This document shows, one piece after another, positions 16,023 to 23,810 of a DNA stretch of 64,000 nt. The stretch lies in the NCBI RefSeq assembly GCF_040930455.2, contig NZ_CP170494.1. One strand, 5' to 3'. Both the position numbers and the translations under genes were made by a program. Within the stretch, counting starts at the first letter, position 1. Each line of letters begins with the position of its first letter. This DNA is from Neopusillimonas maritima (GTDB lineage Bacteria > Pseudomonadota > Gammaproteobacteria > Burkholderiales > Burkholderiaceae_B). The notes under the pieces were generated by a model. That model was not told the origin of the DNA. It saw only the letters and a list, made by a program, of their open reading frames with translations, and did no database searches.

Positions 16023-17546
16023 TTAATCTTCGCGTCGTAAATGCGGAAATAAAAGCACGTCGCGAATACTGTGGCTGTCGGTAAGCAACATCATCAAACG
16101 GTCAATACCGATACCGCAACCGCCCGTGGGGGGCATGCCGTACTCCAGCGCGCGAATGTAGTCGGCGTCGTAATACATTGCTTCCTCATCGCCGGCGTCT
16201 TTGGCCTCAACTTGCGCCTGGAAACGGGCGGCCTGATCTTCAGGGTCATTCAACTCTGAAAAGCCATTAGCCATTTCGCGACCTGTAATGAACAGTTCGA
16301 AGCGTTCAGTAATCCCGGGGTGATTATCTGAGGCGCGTGCCAGCGGTGACACCTCAACAGGATAGTCCACAATAAAAGTTGGATTCCAAAGCTGCGCCTC
16401 GGCCGTTTCTTCGAATAAAGCCAATTGCAAGGCGCCGATGCCCGCTTGCTTCAGTGGTGGGGCGTCAACGTCAACACGCAACTTTTTAAGCTCGGTCCGC
16501 AGGAAGTTGATATCTTCAAGCTGTACCTGGGTGTATTGAGGGCAATACTTTTGTATGGCCTGAATGATCGTGAGACGATCGAAAGGCGCGGCCAGATCAA
16601 GCTCCTGATCTTGATAAGTAAACGTGGCGCTACCCGTTGCAGCAATAGCCGCCTGGCGAATCAGCGATTCAGTGAAGTCCATTAACCAGTGGTAATTGGT
16701 ATAGGCTGCATAGAATTCCATCATGGTGAACTCAGGGTTATGACGCGGACTCACCCCTTCGTTACGGAAATTCCGGTTCAGCTCAAATACGCGCTCAAAG
16801 CCCCCCACAATTAAGCGCTTCAGATAAAGCTCGGGGGCAATGCGCAAATACATTTCCATGTCGAGCGCATTATGGTGTGTCACGAAAGGTTTGGCCGTTG
16901 CACCGCCGGGAATGGGGTGCAGCATCGGCGTTTCCACTTCCATGAAACCGGCGTCGAGCATGTACTGACGAATGCGGCCAATCGCTTTGCTACGCGCCAT
17001 AAACGTGTGGCGCGTTTGTTCGTTCATGATCAGGTCGACATAACGCTGACGATAACGCAGCTCCTGATCGGTTACGCCGTGGAATTTGTCGGGTAAGGGG
17101 CGCAGTGATTTGGCCAGCATGCGAATGCCGGCGGCGCGAACCGATAACTCACCTTTGTTGGTTTTGAAAAGGGTGCCTTCCACGCCGATGATGTCACCGA
17201 TATCCCAGGTTTTGAACGACTCATAGGCCTCGTCGCCCACGCCGTTTTTGTCCAGATAGATCTGGATCCGGCCGCTACCGTCTTGCAATGTGGCGAAGCT
17301 GGCTTTGCCCATGACCCGTTTAAGCATAATACGGCCCGCCACCTTAGCGGGCTGCGCGAGCGCTTCCAGAGCAGGTTTGTCATGCTCGTGATAAGCGGCG
17401 TGCAGGTCTGCGGCTTTATTGTCGGGTACGAAGTCATTTGGAAAGGCCACGCCGTCTTCACGCAGCCGCGCCAGTTTGTGGCGACGTTCTGCAATAAGGT
17501 GGTTTTCTTCGGCAACAGGCGCAGCAGGATCGGAGGAATGGGTCAT
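16023..17546 (-). CDS. lysS: Lysyl-tRNA synthetase, class II
   Basis: Charges tRNA-Lys with lysine. 507 residues. N-terminal OB-fold anticodon-binding domain (AGRIMLKRVMGKASFATLQDGSGRIQIYL) and a class II catalytic core: motif 1 in FMEVETPMLHPIPGGATAKPF, motif 2 in FRNEGVSPRHNPEFTMMEFY, motif 3 in GCGIGIDRLMMLLTDS. It lies downstream of prfB on the same strand with a 100-base spacer, the same order as in E. coli. The ribosome site is weak. Product is certain. Confidence 0.98.
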   Translation of the reverse strand: MTHSSDPAAPVAEENHLIAERRHKLARLREDGVAFPNDFVPDNKAADLHAAYHEHDKPALEALAQPAKVAGRIMLKRVMGKASFATLQDGSGRIQIYLDKNGVGDEAYESFKTWDIGDIIGVEGTLFKTNKGELSVRAAGIRMLAKSLRPLPDKFHGVTDQELRYRQRYVDLIMNEQTRHTFMARSKAIGRIRQYMLDAGFMEVETPMLHPIPGGATAKPFVTHHNALDMEMYLRIAPELYLKRLIVGGFERVFELNRNFRNEGVSPRHNPEFTMMEFYAAYTNYHWLMDFTESLIRQAAIAATGSATFTYQDQELDLAAPFDRLTIIQAIQKYCPQYTQVQLEDINFLRTELKKLRVDVDAPPLKQAGIGALQLALFEETAEAQLWNPTFIVDYPVEVSPLARASDNHPGITERFELFITGREMANGFSELNDPEDQAARFQAQVEAKDAGDEEAMYYDADYIRALEYGMPPTGGCGIGIDRLMMLLTDSHSIRDVLLFPHLRRED

Positions 17547-17603
17547 AACTTTCGTGGAAAGATTAGGTATGTAAACAGCAGGGCGATATTAGGTAGTGGG
17601 AGA

Positions 17604-17621
17604 CAGCGGCTATGGCCGCTG
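17604..17621 (-). other. Hairpin in the prfB-lysS spacer
   Basis: A perfect 7-base inverted repeat CAGCGGC-TATG-GCCGCTG between prfB and lysS. No T-tract follows on the minus strand, so it is not a standard terminator; it could mark RNA processing or modulate read-through into lysS. Confidence 0.45.
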
Positions 17622-17646
17622 CCGGGCTTCGTTGGCGAAACAGGTG

Positions 17647-18751
17647 CTAAACCCCTTGCTTCAAGCTGGCTTGAATAAAAGGATCCAGGTCGCCGTCGAG
17701 CACTTTTTGTGTGTTCGAAATTTCAACGCTGGTGCGCAAATCTTTAATGCGGCTTTGGTCCAGTACGTAGGAACGAATTTGGTGACCCCAGCCCACATCG
17801 GTTTTGGCGTCTTCCATTTTTTGCTGTTCCGCCATGCGTTGGCGCATTTCCAGTTCATACAGCCGCGATTTCAGCATTTGCATGGCTTCCGCCCGGTTGC
17901 GATGCTGTGAGCGGTCATTCTGGCACTGCACCACAATACCGGTGGGTATGTGGGTAAGGCGAACGGCCGAGTCAGTCTTGTTAATGTGTTGACCGCCGGC
18001 GCCGCTGGCGCGGTAGGTGTCAACACGCAGGTCGGCCGGATTAACGTCGATTTCAATCGAGTCGTCGACCTCTGGATAGACAAAGACGCTGGCGAAAGAA
18101 GTATGGCGCCCGTTGGACGAGTCGAACGGGCTTTTACGCACAAGCCTGTGCACGCCCGATTCCGTGCGCAGAAAGCCGAAGGCGTAGTCGCCCTCCACCT
18201 TGATGGTGGCTGACTTGATACCGGCGACTTCGCCAGGCGACTCTTCCAGGACTTCGGTTTTGAATTCTTTGCGTTCACAATAACGCAAGTATTGGCGCAG
18301 CAGCATGGAGGCCCAGTCTTGCGCCTCGGTTCCGCCGGCACCAGCCTGAATGTCAATGAAACAGTTCAGCGGATCTGCCGGGTTGTTAAACATGCGCCGG
18401 AACTCAAGCTCTTCCAGACGCTCGCCCAAGGCATTGCAATCGGCTTCGATCGCCTGCAGGGTTTCAGTGTCGTCGTCGGCACTGGCCAATTCAAAAAGTT
18501 CTTTGGCTTCGTTCAGACCGGTTTCCAGATCAGATAATGTTTGAACGACGATTTCCAGGCCTTTCTTTTCGCGACCCAGATCCTGGGCATGTTTGGGGTC
18601 GTTCCAAACGTCGGGGCTTTCAAGCTCGGCGTTTACAACTTGCAGGCGTTCGGATTTGCCAGCGAAGTCAAAGATACCCCCGTAGCGCATGTTGCCGCTG
18701 CGCATAGTCGTCTATGCGGGCCAAAAGCTGGTTCTGTTGTTCCACTTCCAT
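17647..18751 (-). CDS. prfB: Peptide chain release factor 2, with programmed +1 frameshift
   Basis: RF2 ends translation at UGA and UAA. The full protein is made from two frames: an ATG at 18751 starts a 27-codon segment (MEVEQQNQLL...) that runs into an in-frame TGA at 18670-18668; a +1 shift on CTT continues into the long frame ending at 17647, about 367 residues in all (E. coli 365). Seen in the long part: the GGQ loop (SGAGGQHINKTDSAVR) and the stop-recognition tripeptide SPF (VRKSPFDSS). An ORF starting at 18705 in the second frame is not the true start. Low RF2 favours the shift, so the gene autoregulates. lysS follows. Confidence 0.96.
18667..18681 (-). promoter_or_regulatory. RF2 recoding site
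   Basis: On the minus strand the sequence reads GGGGG TAT CTT TGA C: a Shine-Dalgarno-like run (18677-18681), the slippery CTT codon (18673-18671) and the UGA stop followed by C. Spacing is the same as in the E. coli prfB site. The frame analysis (27 codons before the stop; long frame resumes at GAC 18669-18667) supports a +1 shift. Confidence 0.95.
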
Positions 18752-18908
18752 AAATATTCCTGAAATCAGCATGTTTTACGATAACTTGGCATTTTAACGT
18801 ACTTGTAAACACGCACTAATGTCCCCACTTAAGCAGTTAAGGCATGTTCTTTGGATTAGTTTGTTTTATTGATAGAAAAAAACAACCAAGGTTATTAAAT
18901 CAATCAAT

Positions 18909-18937
18909 TTTACAAATGCATAGGGCTTGCCTATACT
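18909..18937 (+). promoter_or_regulatory. ahpC promoter with an ATAG-N7-CTAT element
   Basis: A -35 TTTACA (18909-18914), 17-base spacer and -10 TATACT (18932-18937) precede ahpC by 57 bases. Overlapping the spacer and -10 is ATAG-N7-CTAT (18920-18934), which equals half of the four-part OxyR motif. The flanking two quarters do not match well, so OxyR control is only a suggestion. Confidence 0.6.
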
Positions 18938-18993
18938 GACCTTGTATTCAGTTTTAACCCCTACTTTTAACCACAACACAGAGGAATTAAGAC

Positions 18994-19557
18994 ATGTCTC
19001 TTATCAATACCAAAATCAAACCTTTCAAAGTACAGGCTTTTCAAAACGGCAAATTTTCCGAAGTAACCGATGAGTCCGTGAAAGGCAAGTGGTCTGTGTT
19101 CGTTTTCTATCCCGCAGACTTCACGTTCGTTTGCCCCACCGAGCTGGAAGACTTGGCCGACCTGTATCCTGAGTTCCAGAAACTGGATACTGAGGTGTAC
19201 GCCGTTTCTTGCGATACACATTTCTCGCACAAAGCATGGCACGACACATCTGCTGCTATTAAAAAAGTGCAGTACCCCATGTTGGGTGACCCCACCCAGG
19301 TGCTGGCCCGCAACTTCGAAGTACTGATCGAAGAAGAAGGCCTGGCGCTTCGTGGCACATTTGTTGTGAACCCTGAAGGTGAAATCAAGGCCATGGAAGT
19401 GCACGACAACGGTATCGGTCGTAAAGCCGACGAGTTGCTGCGTAAAGTACGTGCTGCACAGTACATTGCCGCTCACCCTGGTGAAGTTTGCCCTGCCAAG
19501 TGGGAAGAAGGTGCTGAAACACTGAAGCCTTCCCTCGATTTGGTTGGCAAGATCTAA
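18994..19557 (+). CDS. ahpC: Alkyl hydroperoxide reductase subunit C (typical 2-Cys peroxiredoxin)
   Basis: Reduces hydrogen peroxide, organic peroxides and peroxynitrite; it forms decamers in the cytoplasm. 187 residues. The peroxidatic cysteine is Cys47 (DFTFVCPTELED) and the resolving cysteine Cys166 (GEVCPAKWEEG). Strong ribosome site AGAGGA. AhpF, its disulfide reductase, follows 137 bases downstream, beyond a terminator-like hairpin, so AhpC is expected to be made in excess. Confidence 0.98.
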   Translation: MSLINTKIKPFKVQAFQNGKFSEVTDESVKGKWSVFVFYPADFTFVCPTELEDLADLYPEFQKLDTEVYAVSCDTHFSHKAWHDTSAAIKKVQYPMLGDPTQVLARNFEVLIEEEGLALRGTFVVNPEGEIKAMEVHDNGIGRKADELLRKVRAAQYIAAHPGEVCPAKWEEGAETLKPSLDLVGKI

Positions 19558-19625
19558 GCAAGGCATTCGGTTCTGCTTTAAGAAGGACGGTGTGGCCTGC
19601 CAAAACGGGCCACGCTTTCGAACCG

Positions 19626-19662
19626 GTCGCGGTACGGCCAAAAACCGCGCCGCGACTTTTTT
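19626..19662 (+). terminator. Terminator-like hairpin between ahpC and ahpF
   Basis: GTCGCGG (19626-19632) pairs with CCGCGAC (19650-19656), directly followed by TTTTTT. The loop holds a competing CCGCG. A smaller upstream stem, GTGGCC/GGCCAC, lies in the same spacer. It should reduce but not abolish read-through to ahpF, because no separate ahpF promoter is evident. Confidence 0.75.
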
Positions 19663-19694
19663 GAATAGACAAAACACAGAAGAAGGTGAACGTT

Positions 19695-21284
19695 ATGTTA
19701 GAAGCCAATGTAAAAGACCAGTTGCAGTCTTATATGGAACGTATTTCCGAGCCCGTTGAGCTGGTGGCTCATTTAGACGGTGGCGCGAAGTCGACTGAGC
19801 TGCGCGAACTGCTGCAGGAAATTGAATCCATGTCTGACAAGGTGACATTGGTTGAAAGCGGCGACTCACAGCGCAAACCTTCGTTTGAAATCCGCCGTGC
19901 AGGTACCGATATTGGCATTACCTTTGCCGGTATTCCCATGGGGCACGAATTTACGTCTCTTGTCCTGGCGTTATTGCAGGTTGGGGGGCATCCCATCAAG
20001 CTTGACGAAGCGGTGATTGAGCAGATTCGTAATCTTGATGGTGACTACGAATTTGAAACGTATTTCTCGCTGTCTTGCCAGAACTGCCCCGATGTGGTTC
20101 AGGCATTGAATGCAATGTCGATTATTAATCCACGTATCAAGCACGTGGCCATCGACGGCGCCTTGTATCAGGATGAAGTGGACGCCCGACAAATCATGTC
20201 GGTTCCCACCATGTTTCTGAATGGCGAGAAGTTCGGCCAGGGGCGCTCCAGCGTTGAGGAAATTCTGGCTCAGCTGGATACGGGTGCCAGCTCACGTAAA
20301 GCCGAAGAACTGAGTGCTCGTGAGCCTTACGATGTGTTGATTGTGGGCGGTGGGCCTGCCGGCGCGGCTGCGGCGGTTTATGCGGCGCGTAAAGGTATCC
20401 GTACGGGTGTTGTGGCCGAGCGTTTCGGCGGCCAGGTACTTGATACCAATGCCATTGAAAACTTTATTTCCGTTAAGGAAACCGACGGGCCGAAGTTTGC
20501 GGCAGCGCTTGAAGAGCACGTTAAAACCTACGACGTCGACATCATGAATGTGCAACGGGCCGAAAAGTTGATTCCCGGCAAAATGATTGAAGTGAGGCTG
20601 GCTAATGGTGCTTCGTTGAAAGGTAAATCGGTCATTCTTGCAACGGGTGCTCGTTGGCGCAACATTAACGTTCCAGGGGAAGACGAATACCGTAATGCCG
20701 GTGTAGCTTACTGCCCGCACTGCGATGGCCCCTTGTTCAAAGGCAAAGACGTTGCGGTTATTGGCGGCGGTAACTCAGGTGTTGAGGCGGCTATCGACTT
20801 GGCAGGTGTGGTTCGCCACGTTACGTTGATTGAGTTTGCCGATGAGCTTAAGGCTGATGCGGTATTGCAGCGTAAACTGCGCAGCCTGTCGAACGTTGAT
20901 GTTATCGTTTCCGCCCAAACCACCGAAATTCTTGGTGACGGTAAGAAGGTGAACGGTCTGACATATAAAGATCGACAGTCCGGAGAATCCAAAAAGGTTG
21001 ATCTGGAAGGGGTCTTCATTCAGATTGGCTTGGTTCCTAATACCGAGTGGCTTAAGGGCAGTCTATCCTTGAGTAAGTTTGGCGAGATTGAGATTGACGC
21101 GAAAGGGCAAACCTCAGTGCCGGGAGTGTTTGCGGCGGGCGATGTTACGACCGTTCCTTACAAGCAAATTGTGATTGCGGCAGGGGACGGCGCCAAGGCT
21201 GCATTGGGCGCGTTCGACCATCTGATTCGCAGTTCAGTTTCTGATGAGGAAGAGGCGACGACGACCGAAAATGCGACGGCCTGA
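19695..21284 (+). CDS. ahpF: Alkyl hydroperoxide reductase subunit F
   Basis: NADH-dependent flavoprotein disulfide reductase that recycles AhpC. 529 residues from ATG 19695, which sits behind AGAAGGTG; the GTG at 19686 is inside that ribosome site. Domain order: N-terminal double-thioredoxin-fold domain with redox pair SCQNCPD, FAD-binding GGGPAGAAAAVYAARKG, second redox pair YCPHCDGPLF, and NADH-binding GGGNSGVEAAIDLAG. Length and order match E. coli AhpF (521). It ends before a clear terminator. Confidence 0.97.
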   Translation: MLEANVKDQLQSYMERISEPVELVAHLDGGAKSTELRELLQEIESMSDKVTLVESGDSQRKPSFEIRRAGTDIGITFAGIPMGHEFTSLVLALLQVGGHPIKLDEAVIEQIRNLDGDYEFETYFSLSCQNCPDVVQALNAMSIINPRIKHVAIDGALYQDEVDARQIMSVPTMFLNGEKFGQGRSSVEEILAQLDTGASSRKAEELSAREPYDVLIVGGGPAGAAAAVYAARKGIRTGVVAERFGGQVLDTNAIENFISVKETDGPKFAAALEEHVKTYDVDIMNVQRAEKLIPGKMIEVRLANGASLKGKSVILATGARWRNINVPGEDEYRNAGVAYCPHCDGPLFKGKDVAVIGGGNSGVEAAIDLAGVVRHVTLIEFADELKADAVLQRKLRSLSNVDVIVSAQTTEILGDGKKVNGLTYKDRQSGESKKVDLEGVFIQIGLVPNTEWLKGSLSLSKFGEIEIDAKGQTSVPGVFAAGDVTTVPYKQIVIAAGDGAKAALGAFDHLIRSSVSDEEEATTTENATA

Positions 21285-21326
21285 GTTTTTTGGTTAGTTG
21301 TGGCTGGGGCTCGACTCCAACGCATG

Positions 21327-21359
21327 AAGCCCACCGCAAGCAATGTGGTGGGCTTTTTT
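21327..21359 (+). terminator. Rho-independent terminator after ahpF
   Basis: AAGCCCACC (21327-21335) pairs with GGTGGGCTT (21347-21355), merging into a run of six T. It ends the ahpCF transcript. Confidence 0.92.
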
Positions 21360-21407
21360 GTCAGTGAAAAAGATGCACTTGTCCTTGGGCTCTAGTATGC
21401 TCATGCA

Positions 21408-21977
21408 ATGAGTATATTGTCCGATCCGACACCCGTGCCGTCTGCTATCGCCGCTTCGCAGCCCAGCCGATTATTTTATGCATTGTGGCCCGATGCCGAA
21501 ACAGCCGGGAAGTTGGCAAAGTTGCAAGAAAATCTGGCTGGAAGGCATACCCATCCGAACGATATGCACCTTACGTTGGCTTTTTTAGGGATACAGCCCG
21601 AAGAGAACCAGCCCGTCCTGCATGCCATTTTAAGAGACTTGCCGCTCCCCGAAGCGTTTTCGCTCGATTTAATAGAGTTAAATAGTTTCCCGAATATTAA
21701 AGTCAGTTGGGTGGGGCCAAATACCACGCCGCAGCCCTTGGACCAATTATGGCGTATGCTAGGCAGTTCTCTGGACAAACACGAAATTTGGTGGGATAAG
21801 AAAATACCGTTTCGGCCGCATGTGACGTTGGCTCGAAAGGTTGTGGCGCCGCATAGCCTTTTAAGAGAACCGGTCTGTTGGCAGGCCCGAAGAGTGGTGT
21901 TGGCCGGGTCTGTTCCCGGTGCTGTGCCTGGCGGCGGCGGTAAATATCGTGTCCTTGCCGAACGTAGGCTTTTTTGA
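21408..21977 (+). CDS. thpR: RNA 2',3'-cyclic phosphodiesterase (2H family)
   Basis: A 2H phosphoesterase (LigT/ThpR type) that opens 2',3'-cyclic phosphates on RNA and shows reversible 2'-5' ligase activity in vitro. 189 residues. The two catalytic HxTx motifs are visible: HLTLAFLG (about residue 54) and HVTLARK (about residue 139). The first 20 residues before RLFYALWP are longer than in E. coli. It is followed 24 bases later by sixA on the same strand; a functional link between them is not established. Confidence 0.9.
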   Translation: MSILSDPTPVPSAIAASQPSRLFYALWPDAETAGKLAKLQENLAGRHTHPNDMHLTLAFLGIQPEENQPVLHAILRDLPLPEAFSLDLIELNSFPNIKVSWVGPNTTPQPLDQLWRMLGSSLDKHEIWWDKKIPFRPHVTLARKVVAPHSLLREPVCWQARRVVLAGSVPGAVPGGGGKYRVLAERRLF

Positions 21978-22001
21978 TTTAGTATAGGTGAGTCTTTCTG
22001 A

Positions 22002-22541
22002 ATGAGTAATGTAATGCCTGATCAGGTTCGACGTTTGCTATTGCTAAGACATGCGCATGCCGGCTTTGCGGAAAGCGGTGGGGATATCGAGCGAAATTTA
22101 AGCGAACGCGGCCTGACCGAAGCGTTGGAGGTGGGCAGGCTTATGGCGACGGAAGGTTTTATTCCGGATCTGGCCGTTATCTCGCCTGCACAACGTACCC
22201 GGCAAACTTGGGCGCAAGTGCAGAAGCGCCTGCCAACGGCGGTTCAATGCCTGTATGAAAACCGTATTTATGAGGCCGGTATAACGGCATTGCTGGATGT
22301 GCTTGGGGCGCAACCCGATTCACGCCAGACTTTGCTGCTGGTGGGGCATAACCCAGGAATGCAAGGGTTGGCTCTGAAGCTGACAGGCCGGGGAAGTAAA
22401 AATGCGGTGGTGCGACTGAGGCATGAATTTCCACCTGCGAGCCTCGCGGTTATTACGTTTCCAGATACCCGCAGATGGGCCGACATCGATGAGCGATCGG
22501 GCGTTCTTGAGCATTTCATGACGCCGTCACCCATTATTTAG
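22002..22541 (+). CDS. sixA: Phosphohistidine phosphatase SixA-like (histidine phosphatase family)
   Basis: Removes phosphate from histidine residues; E. coli SixA acts on the nitrogen PTS. 179 residues, slightly longer than E. coli SixA (161). The phospho-acceptor histidine is in LLLLRHAHAG (His17) and the second histidine in LLVGHNPGMQ. ATG 22002 or ATG 22014 could be the start. It converges on infA with a 43-base gap. Family is firm; the physiological substrate is inferred from E. coli. Confidence 0.88.
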   Translation: MSNVMPDQVRRLLLLRHAHAGFAESGGDIERNLSERGLTEALEVGRLMATEGFIPDLAVISPAQRTRQTWAQVQKRLPTAVQCLYENRIYEAGITALLDVLGAQPDSRQTLLLVGHNPGMQGLALKLTGRGSKNAVVRLRHEFPPASLAVITFPDTRRWADIDERSGVLEHFMTPSPII

Positions 22542-22584
22542 TTTGTCTATCTGAAGCAGGGCGAACCTGTAACGCGAAATCGGT

Positions 22585-22839
22585 TTAACGCCGATTGTTG
22601 CGTGCCATGGGCGGGCGGCCTTCGATATGGCGAAATACAATACGGCCTTTGCTAAGATCGTAGGGCGACATTTCCAGTTTGACTTTGTCGCCGGCCAGAA
22701 TACGAATGTGGTGCTTGCGCATTTTGCCACCGGTGTATGCCACGATTGGGTGGCCGTTTTCCAGCGTTACGCGAAAACGGGAGTCGGGGAGGACTTCGGT
22801 TACCGAGCCGGTCATTTCAAGTAATTCTTCTTTAGCCAT
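22585..22839 (-). CDS. infA: Translation initiation factor IF-1 (extended form)
   Basis: Small OB-fold protein that binds the 30S A site during initiation. 84 residues from ATG 22839 (AGAGGAAA upstream), compared with 72 in E. coli. The core is clear (MAKEELLEMTGSVTEVLPDS, then GKMRKHHIRILAGDKV and SPYDLSKGRIVFR), followed by a basic tail HIEGRPPMARNNRR. The open frame to 23025 is leader, not protein. It stands alone, away from ribosomal protein genes; many betaproteobacteria have a second infA in the spc-alpha operon, so this is probably the extra paralogue. Confidence 0.93.
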   Translation of the reverse strand: MAKEELLEMTGSVTEVLPDSRFRVTLENGHPIVAYTGGKMRKHHIRILAGDKVKLEMSPYDLSKGRIVFRHIEGRPPMARNNRR

Positions 22840-22842
22840 GAG

Positions 22843-23097
22843 TACAGTTTCCTCTTGTAATAGTCGGCCGAACAGCAATGCCCGGGCATTGCCACCTGAA
22901 ACAGGTAGCCCTTGTGAGGCCGGCCGTTGTTTAACGGGGTACAAAAAAGCACAGCGCGAGCTGTGAAAAGCAGGGCCGGGCAAGCGGGCCCCGGATTGAT
23001 AGGGATCGGCTATTTTTATAACCAAGCCCTTGAATTGATGACTATCTTTATAGATAACGATTTATATAGGGTAGCGTGAGACCCTTTGATGTGTCAA
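22843..23097 (-). promoter_or_regulatory. infA promoter and long structured leader
   Basis: On the minus strand a perfect -35 TTGACA (23097-23092), 18-base spacer and weak -10 TACCCT (23073-23068) lie 230 bases upstream of the infA ATG. The leader holds an intrinsic terminator (22943-22970), then hairpins ACCTG-TTT-CAGGT (22906-22894) and an 18-base perfect palindrome GCAATGCCCGGGCATTGC (22892-22875) before the ribosome site. Attenuation of infA is inferred. Confidence 0.5.
22943..22970 (-). terminator. Intrinsic terminator upstream of infA
   Basis: Minus-strand reading: CACAGC-TCGC-GCTGTG followed by CTTTTTT. It could end the cytochrome b561 transcript from 23133 or act as an attenuator in the infA leader. 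Confidence 0.82.
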
Positions 23098-23132
23098 GGA
23101 AAACCCTTATTTGACTGCTGAGTTAGGTCTTT

Positions 23133-23669
23133 TCATTTCATGCGTTCAAGCACGTAACGATCTCCGCGCAAATAATGCCAAAGCACCGCAGCGGCGTGCC
23201 CCAGCGCGGCTGCCAATAGTGTCCAGCCCAGTAGACCATGGAAATTGCTACCCAGATCGATCATCCATTCAATTTTGTCGGTTTCATCGAATCCTGGCAT
23301 GAGGGGGATGCCGAAGGGGGAGAACGCTTTTCCTGAGCCATACTGGCGAATAAGTGCAATGACGGGTATGGCAAACATTAGAATGTATAAAACAACATGT
23401 CCCGTAATCGACCACTTGCTGACAGCAGGTGGGCGTTTGCGCAGATTGGCGAGGGCCCACAGTACACGTAAAAGAATCAGCACCATCAGTAACGAACCGA
23501 CCGATTTATGTGTTCCCCAGAAAAATTTATCGATACCGGTTTTTTCGAACAGCGTATGGATAATGACAGAGGTGAACTGCCAAAGTAATACCAAAGCCAT
23601 CCCCCAATGGAGTAAGCGGGAAACTAAACCATAACGTTCGGGTGTGTCACAGAGTTGGGTGCAAGACAT
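23133..23669 (-). CDS. Cytochrome b561 (di-haem inner-membrane protein)
   Basis: A four-helix membrane cytochrome of the bacterial b561/CybB type that passes electrons from quinol, and in E. coli shows superoxide:quinone activity. 178 residues with four hydrophobic segments (about 15-37, 50-70, 90-110, 145-165). Likely haem-ligand histidines are in RLLHWGMAL, FWGTHKSVG, ITGHVVLYI and NFHGLLGW. It is divergent from the diiron protein gene with a 141-base spacer in which I see no convincing operator. Confidence 0.9.
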   Translation of the reverse strand: MSCTQLCDTPERYGLVSRLLHWGMALVLLWQFTSVIIHTLFEKTGIDKFFWGTHKSVGSLLMVLILLRVLWALANLRKRPPAVSKWSITGHVVLYILMFAIPVIALIRQYGSGKAFSPFGIPLMPGFDETDKIEWMIDLGSNFHGLLGWTLLAAALGHAAAVLWHYLRGDRYVLERMK

Positions 23670-23810
23670 ACGATGGATTCCCTATTTTTTACAGAAAAAT
23701 ACGCCCAAAATATTTCGGTTTAAAGTATGGCATGAAATTTTTGCCGGTAGTGGTTTACCATAGCAAAGTGAATATCAAACCATGTTTTTCTATCGGGTTG
23801 GAGTAGAGCT

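Noticed and set aside
22840..23025. N-terminal extension of IF-1 to 146 residues
   Set aside because: The IF-1 start with its ribosome site is at 22839; the upstream codons cover a terminator and palindrome.
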